A stretch of DNA of 64,000 nt from Idiomarina rhizosphaerae (GTDB taxonomy: Bacteria > Pseudomonadota > Gammaproteobacteria > Enterobacterales > Alteromonadaceae): NCBI RefSeq assembly GCF_024159085.1, contig NZ_JAMZDE010000006.1, positions 310,001 to 374,000 of the forward strand, read 5' to 3'. Within the stretch, counting starts at the first letter, position 1, and every line of letters starts with the position of its first letter. The notes under the pieces were generated by a model. The model did not search any database. It worked only from the letters and a program-made list of their open reading frames with translations, and was not told where the DNA came from. A program made the translations under genes and the position numbers. Below are positions 50,176-59,101 of this stretch, piece by piece.

Positions 50176-51405
50176 TCACTCACTCATAGACTTTAGATAG
50201 CGGCTCATTGCCTCTTCAAAAATGTGTTCATCGCCAAAGTCATCAGTTATTAATGCGGCTGCTTCACCATTAACAATTGGGTCAATTGCATCAATAACGG
50301 AATAGGCCCATGATGAAAAGTTAGCCTTTTGCTCCTGAGAGCCATGCTGATAAATATCGGCTCCGTTTAGCTCGCTCAGAAACATTCGGCAGTCCCTAGC
50401 TCGCTGCCATTTCATAAATAGCGCAAGAAAGGTCTTTATGCGGCTGTGCTCCGAGGTGACTCGTCTTTCATGCTCTTCGCGACGCAGCCTCAACTTTTCG
50501 AATCGTTGTCTCCCTGCTTCTCGCTCAGCTCTTACCACTTTTGTTTGCTCGGATGACTGCTCCAGTGTAGTCATCACGTGAGCAAGCTGCTGTTCAAGGG
50601 AGAGGGTTGGCTTATCCTCAAAAACGCCTTTTACTCCGGCTGGCATCGGACCTTCAATAATGAGCTGTAGACAACCACTAGGAACATTGATTTTTTCATG
50701 CCAGACACGACCATATTTTGTTTTCTCTTCAATCTCCTTTTTCTCCAGTTCACGCTTTTGTTGTTTGAGGCGCTCACGCAAGCGAAACGGAACGGGCTCC
50801 CCATTGATTGTCACCAAGTTAGTTAAACGTTTCGCATAGCGATGCTTTTCGACTTTTACTATCCAGCCTTTCTTCTCGAAGGATTCAAGTAGTGTATAAA
50901 AAATATAAATAGCCCGAGTTTGCTGCTCTGGAGATACATCCAGCCTCATCACTTTATCATTGTCGTATGGCTGAACCATCAGGAAGTCATACTTGTAATG
51001 AGGTTTGGACATCGACGATTTAATCGATTTTAGCAAGGGGTAACGAGATATCGGTTTTGTGGGCTTTGGTAGTGGGGCTGGAACTAATTTGGACTTTTCA
51101 CGCTTAGTTCGTTGTAGTGGAGTAAGGTCAATAACAAGTGAGGGTGATACCGACTTAGGTAAAGGTGTTACTGAAACCTTTTTATTCAGAGCCTTCTGGG
51201 CCCAGTAACCGCTTTTAGGTCTTGGGATACTATGTCTATCAAGAAGTTTCCCCAGTCCATTTGCATCCACTTGCCAACAGGCTGCTAATTTATTTAGCGG
51301 TGAACTCCACACCGCATAATAAAGTTCAGCAATGGTGTATTTTCGTTTTATCATTTTGTAGACCGCCTCATCCTTAGGTTCCTGACTGCACAGTTGGTTG
51401 TTCAT
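50176..51405 (-). CDS. Unknown protein with N-terminal helix-turn-helix motif
   Basis: A 409-residue protein. Residues about 22-70 (YTIAELYYAVWSSPLNKLAACW, then LGKLLDRHSIPRPKSGYWAQ) match a recurring bacterial motif of the form LYxxVWxxP...IPxPxxGYWA, thought to be a DNA-binding helix-turn-helix. A Lys/Pro-rich linker, a central mixed domain and a strongly charged coiled coil near 285-340 (REAGRQRFEKLRLRREEHERR) follow. I chose the ATG at 51405, which has GAAGAAGG before it; the frame continues to a TTG at 51426. Element cargo; function unknown. Confidence 0.65.
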   Translation of the reverse strand: MNNQLCSQEPKDEAVYKMIKRKYTIAELYYAVWSSPLNKLAACWQVDANGLGKLLDRHSIPRPKSGYWAQKALNKKVSVTPLPKSVSPSLVIDLTPLQRTKREKSKLVPAPLPKPTKPISRYPLLKSIKSSMSKPHYKYDFLMVQPYDNDKVMRLDVSPEQQTRAIYIFYTLLESFEKKGWIVKVEKHRYAKRLTNLVTINGEPVPFRLRERLKQQKRELEKKEIEEKTKYGRVWHEKINVPSGCLQLIIEGPMPAGVKGVFEDKPTLSLEQQLAHVMTTLEQSSEQTKVVRAEREAGRQRFEKLRLRREEHERRVTSEHSRIKTFLALFMKWQRARDCRMFLSELNGADIYQHGSQEQKANFSSWAYSVIDAIDPIVNGEAAALITDDFGDEHIFEEAMSRYLKSMSE

Positions 51406-51928
51406 AAGCCTTCTTCCGATGCCCAAATAATAGCCGGAAATTGTCTATGATTCTCTGTTCAATCCATAGAAGGGCTGGAAAGTGTCTAGGTTAGTGATGG
51501 CGGTCCACTATTCATGTTTCATCGAACGCACTTGCAACAATCTGTGTCCGACGCGTAACATTTGGGCGTGGCATATAGACACATTATTTACTCAAAGCCA
51601 AATAATGGTGTGAGGTTCACGCATTTGGACATAAGCTATTGATAAAGATGAGTAAAGTTGACAATCCAACTGGTATTTTTTTATCTTTTGCTGAAATCAT
51701 TTGAGAGTAAAGTCCTTTTGACTAAGAGGCGTCTACTAGGGCTAAGCAGCAATTTCACCGACGAAACCCATTATCAAGCAGTTATCAAAATCATACTTAA
51801 CAGGAAGTGAATGCCTTTTAAGGCTATCAACGTGAAGCCGCAGAATGCGGCTTCACGAACGATGCACTTTTCTTGTCCAAATATTAGGATAAACAGTGAT
51901 CAACCTGCCTTTCGCATTGATTAAAAAT
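51406..51928. other. Gene-free stretch with a perfect hairpin
   Basis: A 523-bp gap between two minus-strand genes. Apart from the hairpin at 51831-51857 and the likely promoter of the helix-turn-helix gene, no gene is recognised. Confidence 0.45.
51831..51857. terminator. Perfect 12-bp hairpin after the element-borne phoH
   Basis: CGTGAAGCCGCA and TGCGGCTTCACG form a perfect 12-bp stem with a GAA loop, about 70 bp past the stop of the element's phoH gene on the minus strand. No T-tract follows, so it may act as a terminator or as an mRNA 3' stabiliser. Confidence 0.5.
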
Positions 51929-53305
51929 CTAAAAGTAAGTTTCCGTAAACTCAGCCAACGCACTTCGTTCAACTTCATCAAATACTAGAATGCTAGCCCT
52001 ATCGAATTTTCGGTAAATATTTATCGCAGCGCTTATCCCCGCGCTGGCAGGTGTCACAAACTTATCGTCAATTTGAGCCAAATTGCCCAATAAAATTGTC
52101 CGGCAATTTGTCCCTCCGCGACTGAGGACACCTTTCATCTGTGCTCGAGTAAGGTTCTGACACTCATCTACAATGAAGCATGTATCATCAAAACTCCTAC
52201 CTCGAACATACGCCAAGCTAGTAATTTCAATATTGGCGCTTTCCATGATGTGCTCTACAGTCGTAGCAGTTGCTAGCTCATCTCCGACTTCACCATGCAT
52301 CGAAATTAAAGCATCAGTGACACCACCAAGAAGGGGTAATGATTTTTCTTTCAAATCGCCCGGCAGAAACCCCGGATCGTCGTCCATAAAATCTCTTGAG
52401 CGAACAATGACGATTCGCTTATATCGCTTGTCTTCCAAAACTTGATGCAGTGCGGCTGCAACGGCAAGAAAAGTCTTACCTGAACCTGCTGGCCCCATTA
52501 AGATGTTTAACTCGTAATGCGGATCTGTAAGCTGGCTTAGTGCTATCGTTTGTCTCGGGTTTTTCGGCAAGATGCCCCACACTTTGGATGGCTTTCGTGG
52601 AAGAAGCTTTGTGAATATATACTTTTCTGTTACCTCAGACACCATACCAATGTGACCAGCTTCATCGTACCAATGACTGTTGTATTGGATATCGTCTCTA
52701 AACAATGAACGATCTAACTGATAAATGTCACCTGACAATTTGAAATCATCATCTGTTGTGAGTTTTGCAAACAGGTCACCCTCGAAAAATTGAACCCCCG
52801 TGTAAAGTAAGTCTAAATCTGAGATATCATTATCAATCGGTACATCTTCAGCAGAGACACCAACTGTCCGGGCCTTTAACCGCATATTGATATCGCGACT
52901 CACAATCGAAACTGGTCTTTCAATTATTCTTTGTAATTGCAGAGCGTAGTTTATAATCCTATTATCAGCCTCGCTGCCAATACCATGTGATAACGCATTG
53001 TCTAAATCGATCTCCGTATCAATTGCGATAAACAATTTGCCCCGACTTCCCGTTTCACCGTTACCTAAGTCAACTCCATTAGCCAGTTCATCAGTATCAT
53101 AGCCTGAGACAATATCTTCGAGCATTCGAATACATGCACGCGCATCAGCGCTCACAGACTTGTCTCTTCGTTCTTTAAGATTATCCAGCTCTTCTAGAAC
53201 CGTCAGGCAAATATAGATATCATCTTCATACGCGTATAGGGATTTCGGATCGTGAACTAAGGCTGAGGTATCAAGCACTCGAGGTGTATTAGTCTTTTTA
53301 ATCAT
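51929..53305 (-). CDS. Element-borne complete PIN-PhoH ATPase (YlaK/PhoH2-type)
   Basis: A 458-residue protein. The N-terminal PIN-type RNase domain has acidic residues in RVLDTSALVHDP and CLTVLEELDNLKERRD, then SADARACIRMLE. The C-terminal PhoH ATPase has Walker A MGPAGSGKTFLAVAAAL, Walker B CFIVDECQNL and the end motif LGNLAQIDDKFVTPASAGI. It ends normally (VERSALAEFTETYF). It is a diverged homologue of the backbone protein broken by the insertion. Its ATG overlaps the stop of the truncated host gene by 1 bp (TAATG) with GAGG upstream, so it is read from the host phoH promoter. It probably replaces the lost function. Confidence 0.88.
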   Translation of the reverse strand: MIKKTNTPRVLDTSALVHDPKSLYAYEDDIYICLTVLEELDNLKERRDKSVSADARACIRMLEDIVSGYDTDELANGVDLGNGETGSRGKLFIAIDTEIDLDNALSHGIGSEADNRIINYALQLQRIIERPVSIVSRDINMRLKARTVGVSAEDVPIDNDISDLDLLYTGVQFFEGDLFAKLTTDDDFKLSGDIYQLDRSLFRDDIQYNSHWYDEAGHIGMVSEVTEKYIFTKLLPRKPSKVWGILPKNPRQTIALSQLTDPHYELNILMGPAGSGKTFLAVAAALHQVLEDKRYKRIVIVRSRDFMDDDPGFLPGDLKEKSLPLLGGVTDALISMHGEVGDELATATTVEHIMESANIEITSLAYVRGRSFDDTCFIVDECQNLTRAQMKGVLSRGGTNCRTILLGNLAQIDDKFVTPASAGISAAINIYRKFDRASILVFDEVERSALAEFTETYF

Positions 53306-54780
53306 TATGCTGCCTCGCTGAAGTTTGTGTCAATTAACGAAGTATTTGTGACCCTGCTACAGTATTTAATAGTGAGATGGGATGACACAGACTTAGCGAG
53401 TTCAAATTTTTTGTTACTGAATGAAGTCATTTTTACAGTTTTTTCTGTTACCCCAGTCTCAAGCCAGTAAAAACAAGAAGGTGACAACTTTTCCAACTCT
53501 TTTAGAATTGGGTATTTTGTTAAATAGTAACTATCAATTTGCGCCAGGTTACCCGACACCACTAATTTGGTGTTCTCGCCACAGCGGGTAATAAGCGTTT
53601 TTAGCTGAGACGCGGTTAAATTCTGAGCTTCATCCAGAATAACAATGGCATTTTGTATGCTACGCCCGCGCATAAAGTTCAGCGATTTAAACTGAATGTT
53701 GGCCTTTTTCATTATGTAATTGAGGCTCGATTCCATGCTCTCATCCTGCTTATGCAAAGCTTCCAGCGAATCAGTTATGGCCGACAGCCAGGGAGCCATT
53801 TTTTCTTCTTCGGTGCCGGGCAAATAACCAATAGATTCGGCAATTTCAGGCGTATTACGGGTAACGATAATTTTCTCATAAATGCCCTGTTCCACCACCA
53901 TTTGCAGTGCAGCCGAAAGCGCAAGAAAAGTTTTACCACTGCCGGCAGGTCCGGTTAGAGTCACCATGTCCATACTGGTATCTAATAAAGCGTGCATTGC
54001 CATAGCCTGATAAATATTCTTAGGGTGAACACCCCAGGCTCCGTAAGACATCATCCGTTCTACGCTTAAATCCATCAGCGTTACGGTTTCGCTGTCGTAT
54101 TCTTCCACCCGCGCCGCAAAATTATTGGTTGAGTCAATAATGTATTCATTAGCGAAAACCTGAGGCAGCAGTTCACGGCTCACCGTATGGTAGGCATCAC
54201 GACCTTCCTGCTGCGTTTGCACTTCTCCCACCTGCGACCAGAAGTCGCCTTCAAACTTATAAAAACCTTTGGTCAGCAAGCGAATGTCGTCAATAAGCTG
54301 GTCGGTGCGATAATCTTCAACATACTTCATACCTGCGCCTTTGGCCTTCAGGCGCATGTTGATGTCTTTGGTAACCAGCACCACGCCAGCCGGCGAGCGC
54401 TCCCGTTGAATTTCCAGTGCCGCCTGAATAATGCGGTGGTCGTTCTCTGCCAGCGACAACACTGACTCGGTCTGCTCTAGCTGATAGTCGGGGAAAATGG
54501 CCAGGGTTCCGTTCGCTGTGTGCTCACCTTGCACCCGGTTTAACGGAACACCAGCAACAATTTCTTCCGGTGTGGCTTCTTTTAAAACCTCTTCCAGTGA
54601 GCGAATAGCGACCCGGGCTTCTCGGCTCACGTCTCTATTGCGGTCTTTTATATTATCGAGCTCTTCCAGAACCACCATGGGGATAACCACGTTGTGTTCA
54701 TCGAAGTTGAGAAAAGCGAGAGGGTCGTGCAGAAGAATATTGGTGTCCAGGATAAAGAACTTGCCAGCGTTTGTTGTCAT
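53305..54780 (-). CDS. Backbone PIN-PhoH ATPase, C-terminally altered by insertion
   Basis: The first 420 residues are native: PIN domain with FILDTNILLHDP and PMVVLEELDNIKDR, then the PhoH ATPase with Walker A TGPAGSGKTFLALSAAL, Walker B IVILDEAQNL and GNLAQIDSYYL. At 53520 the sequence enters the element and gains 71 unrelated residues starting TKYPILKELEK and ending in FSEAA. The normal last 41 residues are at 33733-33858. The missing part is the conserved end of the ATPase domain, so activity is doubtful. The original start has AAGGT upstream. The new stop overlaps the start of the element's own phoH. Confidence 0.88.
   Translation of the reverse strand: MTTNAGKFFILDTNILLHDPLAFLNFDEHNVVIPMVVLEELDNIKDRNRDVSREARVAIRSLEEVLKEATPEEIVAGVPLNRVQGEHTANGTLAIFPDYQLEQTESVLSLAENDHRIIQAALEIQRERSPAGVVLVTKDINMRLKAKGAGMKYVEDYRTDQLIDDIRLLTKGFYKFEGDFWSQVGEVQTQQEGRDAYHTVSRELLPQVFANEYIIDSTNNFAARVEEYDSETVTLMDLSVERMMSYGAWGVHPKNIYQAMAMHALLDTSMDMVTLTGPAGSGKTFLALSAALQMVVEQGIYEKIIVTRNTPEIAESIGYLPGTEEEKMAPWLSAITDSLEALHKQDESMESSLNYIMKKANIQFKSLNFMRGRSIQNAIVILDEAQNLTASQLKTLITRCGENTKLVVSGNLAQIDSYYLTKYPILKELEKLSPSCFYWLETGVTEKTVKMTSFSNKKFELAKSVSSHLTIKYCSRVTNTSLIDTNFSEAA
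53504..53530. other. Right attachment junction of the integrative element
   Basis: Element sequence AGAATTGGGT at 53504-53513, the inverted counterpart of the left-end ACCCCATTCT, is followed by ATTTTGTTA and host phoH sequence AATAGTAACTATC. The shared GTTA is at 53519-53522. The rebuilt host site is GGTTACCGCGGTTAAATA followed by GTAAC, with GGTTAC and GTAAC as imperfect inverted arms. Confidence 0.7.
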
Positions 54781-54929
54781 TAGCGCGTACCTTTGCTTGT
54801 GATTATTCTTTTCTTACAGCTTAGCCTAAAATTCATGACACAACGGTTACAGAAATAAATTTTTCCTCGGAATTGGCGAGCGAATTAAGTACCATTGCGA
54901 CCTTGGAAAATGGCGCGCGGGAGTGTGTA

Positions 54930-57590
54930 GTGAGCGAGTTTAGAGTTGGACAACGTTACCTTAGTGAAACTGAAACCGAATTAGGGCTAGGCATGATCAC
55001 CCAGGCCGAAGGTCGTCACTTAACCGTGATGTTCCCCGCAACCGGTGAAGTGCGACTGTATTCAGCTCAGGAAGCCCCTCTGGCGCGTTATCAACTGCAA
55101 GTACAGCAACAGGGCAAACACGCCGACGGCTGGAGCTTCACAATTCATGAACTGACAGAATCACAGGGTATTGTGACCTACCATGGTTTACGCGATGACA
55201 ATCAGGAGTCTGTTGTGGTTCCGGAAACCCAGTTATCGCATCAGGTGGACAGTAACCCAGCATTGACTCGTTTACTGGCAGGCCAGGCCGACCGCCTGGA
55301 TATGTATCAGTTGCGCTGCGAGGCCAGTGAACATCTGGCGCATCATCAGGCCAGCGAAGTTGCTGGTTTATTAGGTGTTCGCACCCATTTGCTGCCGCAC
55401 CAGTTGTATATTGCCAAAACCGTTGCCGACCGTTACCACCCGCGCGTGCTTTTAGCCGATGAAGTGGGCTTAGGAAAAACCATTGAAGCCGGCATGATCA
55501 TCAAACGCCGCCTGAATACCGGCCGCTCACAGCGGGTCTTGATTGTGGTACCGGAATCGTTAATGCATCAGTGGCTGGTTGAGTTACGCCGCCGCTTTGC
55601 GCTGAACTTTACCCTGTTTGATGATGAGCGTTGCGAACAAGCGGAAGCCGACAGTGAAAATCCGTTTTTAACTGAACAGCACATTATTATCAGTAGCCGC
55701 TTTATGCACGAGTCGCGCTGGAGTCAGGCGTTGCTTGAAGCGGAATTCGATCTGCTGATTATTGATGAAGCACACCATTTACAGCCAGAGGCGCCCGAAT
55801 TTAGTGCGGTTAAAAACCTTTGTGAAGCGGTGCCCGGCTTGTTGCTGTTAACGGCAACCCCTGAGCAGGAAGGTGCCGAGGGCCATTTCCAGCGACTGCA
55901 GCTGCTGGACCCGGACAGATTCTCCGACTTTGCCAGTTTTCAGCAAGAGCAAACCGAGTATAAAGAATTAGCAGAACAGGCCGAGTCAGTTACTGACCAG
56001 GCCAAACTCGATGACCTGCTGGATAAACATGGTACCGGCCGTGTGATGTTCCGTAACCGCCGGGCCGATATCGGCGGTTTTCCTGAACGCCATTTTCATC
56101 CGGTAGAACTGGATGAATGCGAACCCGATGAAGACATGCCCTGGTGGATGGAAGATCCGCGCATTGACTGGTTATTGAATCACATTAAACAAAACCGTTC
56201 GGAAAAAGCACTGCTGATATGCAAAACGGCAGAGCAAGTTCTGGATTTATCCGAAGCCCTGCGGGTATTGGCTGGTGTGCAGGCGGCAACCTTCCATGAA
56301 GGTATGACACTGACCGAACGAGACCGTTCTGCCGCCTTTTTTGCCAGCGAAGAAGACGGTAGCCCTATTCTGCTGTGCTCAGAAATTGGCAGTGAAGGCC
56401 GTAACTTTCAGTTCGTGCATCAGCTTATTTTATTCGACTTGCCGAGCAACCCGGACTTGCTGGAACAACGCATTGGCCGCTTAGACCGCATTGGTCAACA
56501 GCAGAATATTGATATTTATCTGCCTTACTGCAAAGGCTCGGCTGAAGCCATATTGCTGCCCTGGTACGAGCAGGGTATGAACGCCTTCTCTCAGTGTAAT
56601 GCGATAGGCCGTAAACTGTATGATGCTTTTGGTACGGACATTGAGCAGGCTGTTGCTGAGCAAAAGCCACTCAGTGACGAGTTGCTGGAGCAGACGAAAG
56701 AACTGCACAAAACCTGGCTGGAACGGAACCGTGAAGGGCAGGACAAGTTGCAGGCACTAAACGCCTGCCGTCCTGAAACCGCTGAAAAAATCATAGAACA
56801 AATTCATAGCGACAGCGATACCGACACCCTGGCCGACTTTATGATTGCCTTCTTTGACCGTTTTGGCGTGACTAACGAAGTGCTGGACGAAGAGCGCTGG
56901 TTTATTCGCCCGGGTGAGCATATGCGTGTCGGCAGCCTGCCGGGACTGCCGGATGATGGCATCACCATAACCTTTGACCGGGTCACCGCGCTGAACTTTG
57001 AAGATACTGACTTTTTAAGTTGGGATCACCCTATGGTACAAGCTGCACTCGAACTGTTGACTGCAGATGACTTTGGCAGTACTTGTGTGGCGGAACTGAA
57101 AAATCCAGCGATTCCAGCGGGTAGCTGGTTCCTGGAACTGGACTTTGCCAGCATAGTACCGGCACCTAAAGCCGCGGCGTTGCAGGAGTTCTGCCCATTG
57201 CAGAGTTTACGTCTGTTGTTTAATGGTCAGGGTCAGGAGCTTTCCGCTAAAGTATCGCGCGAATTGCTCGATCAACAATCCAGCTTTATTGATAAAAAAA
57301 CCGCGCGACAGATATTGCGTCAGTTACGCGACCCTGCGCAAAAAATTATTCAGTCCGGCCAGCAACAGGCTCGTGAGTGGCAGCAAAAGCAGTTGGATGA
57401 AGTAAAGCAAAATGCATTGGCCTCGCTGCAACACGAGCGCACACGACTGCTCGAATTGCGGAAGAAAAATCCGTCAGTACGCAGCAGTGAAATAGAGGCT
57501 ATAAATTGGCGCGAAGAGCAAATTACAGCGGCGCTGGAAAGCCCGCAGTTATCGCTTCAGGCCGTGCGTATTCTGGTTAATAACCATTAA
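54930..57590 (+). CDS. rapA: RNA polymerase-associated ATPase RapA
   Basis: A Swi2/Snf2-type ATPase of 886 residues from the start chosen. The N-terminus SEFRVGQRYLSETETELGLG matches RapA (GQRWISDTESELGLG in E. coli). I chose the GTG at 54930 with GGGAG upstream; the frame extends 19 codons further to a TTG. Helicase motifs are ADEVGLGKTIEAGMI, LLIIDEAHHLQ, LLLTATPEQ and LEQRIGRLDRIGQQ. It recycles RNA polymerase after transcription. Overall length is shorter than E. coli RapA (968). It runs divergently from phoH and directly into the pseudouridine synthase gene. Confidence 0.93.
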   Translation: MSEFRVGQRYLSETETELGLGMITQAEGRHLTVMFPATGEVRLYSAQEAPLARYQLQVQQQGKHADGWSFTIHELTESQGIVTYHGLRDDNQESVVVPETQLSHQVDSNPALTRLLAGQADRLDMYQLRCEASEHLAHHQASEVAGLLGVRTHLLPHQLYIAKTVADRYHPRVLLADEVGLGKTIEAGMIIKRRLNTGRSQRVLIVVPESLMHQWLVELRRRFALNFTLFDDERCEQAEADSENPFLTEQHIIISSRFMHESRWSQALLEAEFDLLIIDEAHHLQPEAPEFSAVKNLCEAVPGLLLLTATPEQEGAEGHFQRLQLLDPDRFSDFASFQQEQTEYKELAEQAESVTDQAKLDDLLDKHGTGRVMFRNRRADIGGFPERHFHPVELDECEPDEDMPWWMEDPRIDWLLNHIKQNRSEKALLICKTAEQVLDLSEALRVLAGVQAATFHEGMTLTERDRSAAFFASEEDGSPILLCSEIGSEGRNFQFVHQLILFDLPSNPDLLEQRIGRLDRIGQQQNIDIYLPYCKGSAEAILLPWYEQGMNAFSQCNAIGRKLYDAFGTDIEQAVAEQKPLSDELLEQTKELHKTWLERNREGQDKLQALNACRPETAEKIIEQIHSDSDTDTLADFMIAFFDRFGVTNEVLDEERWFIRPGEHMRVGSLPGLPDDGITITFDRVTALNFEDTDFLSWDHPMVQAALELLTADDFGSTCVAELKNPAIPAGSWFLELDFASIVPAPKAAALQEFCPLQSLRLLFNGQGQELSAKVSRELLDQQSSFIDKKTARQILRQLRDPAQKIIQSGQQQAREWQQKQLDEVKQNALASLQHERTRLLELRKKNPSVRSSEIEAINWREEQITAALESPQLSLQAVRILVNNH

Positions 57591-58246
57591 TGACGCTGCT
57601 CCATTATCAGCCGCCGACAACACCATTTCTTCAGGTTATTTATGAAGACAGACAGTTGCTGGTGGTTGATAAGCCCAGCGGGCTACTCAGTGTTCCGGGT
57701 AAGCGACCAGAGCATAAAGACTCGGTTTATACCCGCGTACAGCGCGTGCATCCGGAAATAAGAGTGGTCCACCGGCTGGATATGGCAACTTCCGGAGTTC
57801 TTTTACTGGCAAAAACCAAAGCCGCGCAAAGCCACCTGAACCGACAATTTCAGAATCGCACAACCAGTAAAAGATATATTGCACGCGTTTGGGGCAAATT
57901 GCCCGCTCCGCAGGGAGAAATAGAGTTGCCGTTGTCCTGCGACTGGCCAAACCGCCCACGTCAGCACATGGATTTTTTCACCGGTAAACCCAGCACGACT
58001 TTTTATCGGGTAACGAATTTTGATAACGGTTGCAGCCGCGTTGAACTGACACCTCATACCGGACGCTCACATCAGCTAAGAGTTCATATGCAGGCCATTG
58101 GCTGCCCCATTCTGGGGGATAAGTTCTACGCCCACAACGAGGCCTTCAATGCCGCCGAGCGCTTGTTGCTGCACGCAGAATACCTTGGCGTAACCCATCC
58201 GCAAACCGAACAGCCCATAGAGTTCTCCAGCCCCGTTCAGTTTTAG
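57590..58246 (+). CDS. rluA: RluA-family pseudouridine synthase
   Basis: A 218-residue enzyme with the catalytic motif VHRLDMATSGVLLLAKT near 60-76, the N-terminal YEDRQLLVVDKPSGLLSVPGK and the C-terminal TPHTGRSHQLRVHMQAIGCPILGDKFY. Length equals E. coli RluA (219), which modifies U746 of 23S rRNA and U32 of some tRNAs, and it lacks an S4 domain. The gene follows rapA directly, overlapping by 1 bp, as in related genomes. The assignment to RluA rather than a sister is likely but not proven. Confidence 0.88.
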   Translation: MTLLHYQPPTTPFLQVIYEDRQLLVVDKPSGLLSVPGKRPEHKDSVYTRVQRVHPEIRVVHRLDMATSGVLLLAKTKAAQSHLNRQFQNRTTSKRYIARVWGKLPAPQGEIELPLSCDWPNRPRQHMDFFTGKPSTTFYRVTNFDNGCSRVELTPHTGRSHQLRVHMQAIGCPILGDKFYAHNEAFNAAERLLLHAEYLGVTHPQTEQPIEFSSPVQF

Positions 58247-58290
58247 CAATTTGCACTCAAGCTAGCGCCGCTTCAGCCGATACAGGCTGC

Positions 58291-59079
58291 ATGAAGCGCT
58301 ATCTGTTATTGCTGCTGCTGACGCCGGTGTTTATCAGCCCCGCAGTAAGCCAGGACGACTTAGAACGTTATTTGCCACAAAACCAGCTCCATTGGTTGAC
58401 CGGAAATGACGACGAACGCTATTTGGCGTTAAAGAAAGAATACTTGCAGGCCTTTGAGCGCGGACAAATGGTGCTTTTACCAGATTGGTACTACCATCCA
58501 CTGCAGTCTTTTTATATTCGTCCGATTTATGAAAACGCACCGGATTTTGGCTGGACCACCTGGGCTTTAACCCCGCCTGACCATGACATACGCACAGACA
58601 ATTTGCAGACACCTGCTACGACAACGCATTTCCCTGAGGCTGCGGACGAAGAGGTATTTACGCCCCCAGTTAATGCCTTACAGCAGCGCATGACTCTGCT
58701 GCTGGACGAGACACTGGATCGCCCGGGCTTTTCTGTATGGGTAGTAGAGGGAATTACTGCAGACATCGCTCTGCGTTTGCTGGAAAGAGAGCCCTCAATA
58801 ATGCCCGATGCGATTGTCCTGGTTAACGCTTATGTGCCTCAGTTTCAGTATAACCGCGCTCTTGCCGAACGCATTAGCCAGTCGCAACTGCCGGTTCTGG
58901 ATATTAGCAGTGCGGAAGCTAACCGTTGGGTGAGTGAACACTGGGCCTTGCGTAAAAAACTAGCGAATAAATACCAGCACCCAGCGTACCGCCAGCGTCA
59001 GCTGGTTAATTCCGGTAACACCGGGCAGCGGGAATTAATCTCCACCATAAAAGGCTGGCTGGAATTTCACGGCTTTTAA
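58291..59079 (+). CDS. DUF3530 family secreted protein
   Basis: A 262-residue protein with a signal peptide (LLLLLLTPVFISPAVS before QDD). The region VLLPDWYYHPLQSFYIRPIYEN and FGWTTWALTPPDHDI match the DUF3530 family, which has an alpha/beta-hydrolase-like fold. The nucleophile elbow is not obvious: the VVEG segment near 152 lacks GxSxG. It is probably periplasmic and of unknown function. It follows the pseudouridine synthase by 44 bp and converges on djlA. Confidence 0.75.
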   Translation: MKRYLLLLLLTPVFISPAVSQDDLERYLPQNQLHWLTGNDDERYLALKKEYLQAFERGQMVLLPDWYYHPLQSFYIRPIYENAPDFGWTTWALTPPDHDIRTDNLQTPATTTHFPEAADEEVFTPPVNALQQRMTLLLDETLDRPGFSVWVVEGITADIALRLLEREPSIMPDAIVLVNAYVPQFQYNRALAERISQSQLPVLDISSAEANRWVSEHWALRKKLANKYQHPAYRQRQLVNSGNTGQRELISTIKGWLEFHGF

Positions 59080-59101
59080 CCTTTCCAGCCCCAACGTTTT
59101 T

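Larger units (their letters stand above)
33857..53520. mobile_element. Integrative element of about 19.66 kb inserted in phoH
   Basis: Both boundaries are read from the broken phoH gene: its tail is at 33733-33858 and its body starts at 53521, with GTTA at both junctions. The left end carries four overlapping genes, two intact tyrosine recombinases with a catalytically altered recombinase-fold protein and a small coiled-coil protein. As I recall the literature, this is the intA-tfp-intB-srap module of strand-biased circularizing integrative elements and resembles gamma-Mobile-Trio islands; the naming needs a search. Cargo includes an R-M operon, a helicase remnant, orphan genes, a ParD-like gene and a complete phoH. 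The left two thirds are clearly more AT-rich than the flanks. Confidence 0.85.

Noticed and set aside
53305-54780. Two normal tandem phoH paralogues of the backbone
   Set aside because: The right-hand gene lacks its native end, which is found in frame 19.66 kb away at 33733-33858, so an insertion explains the arrangement better.
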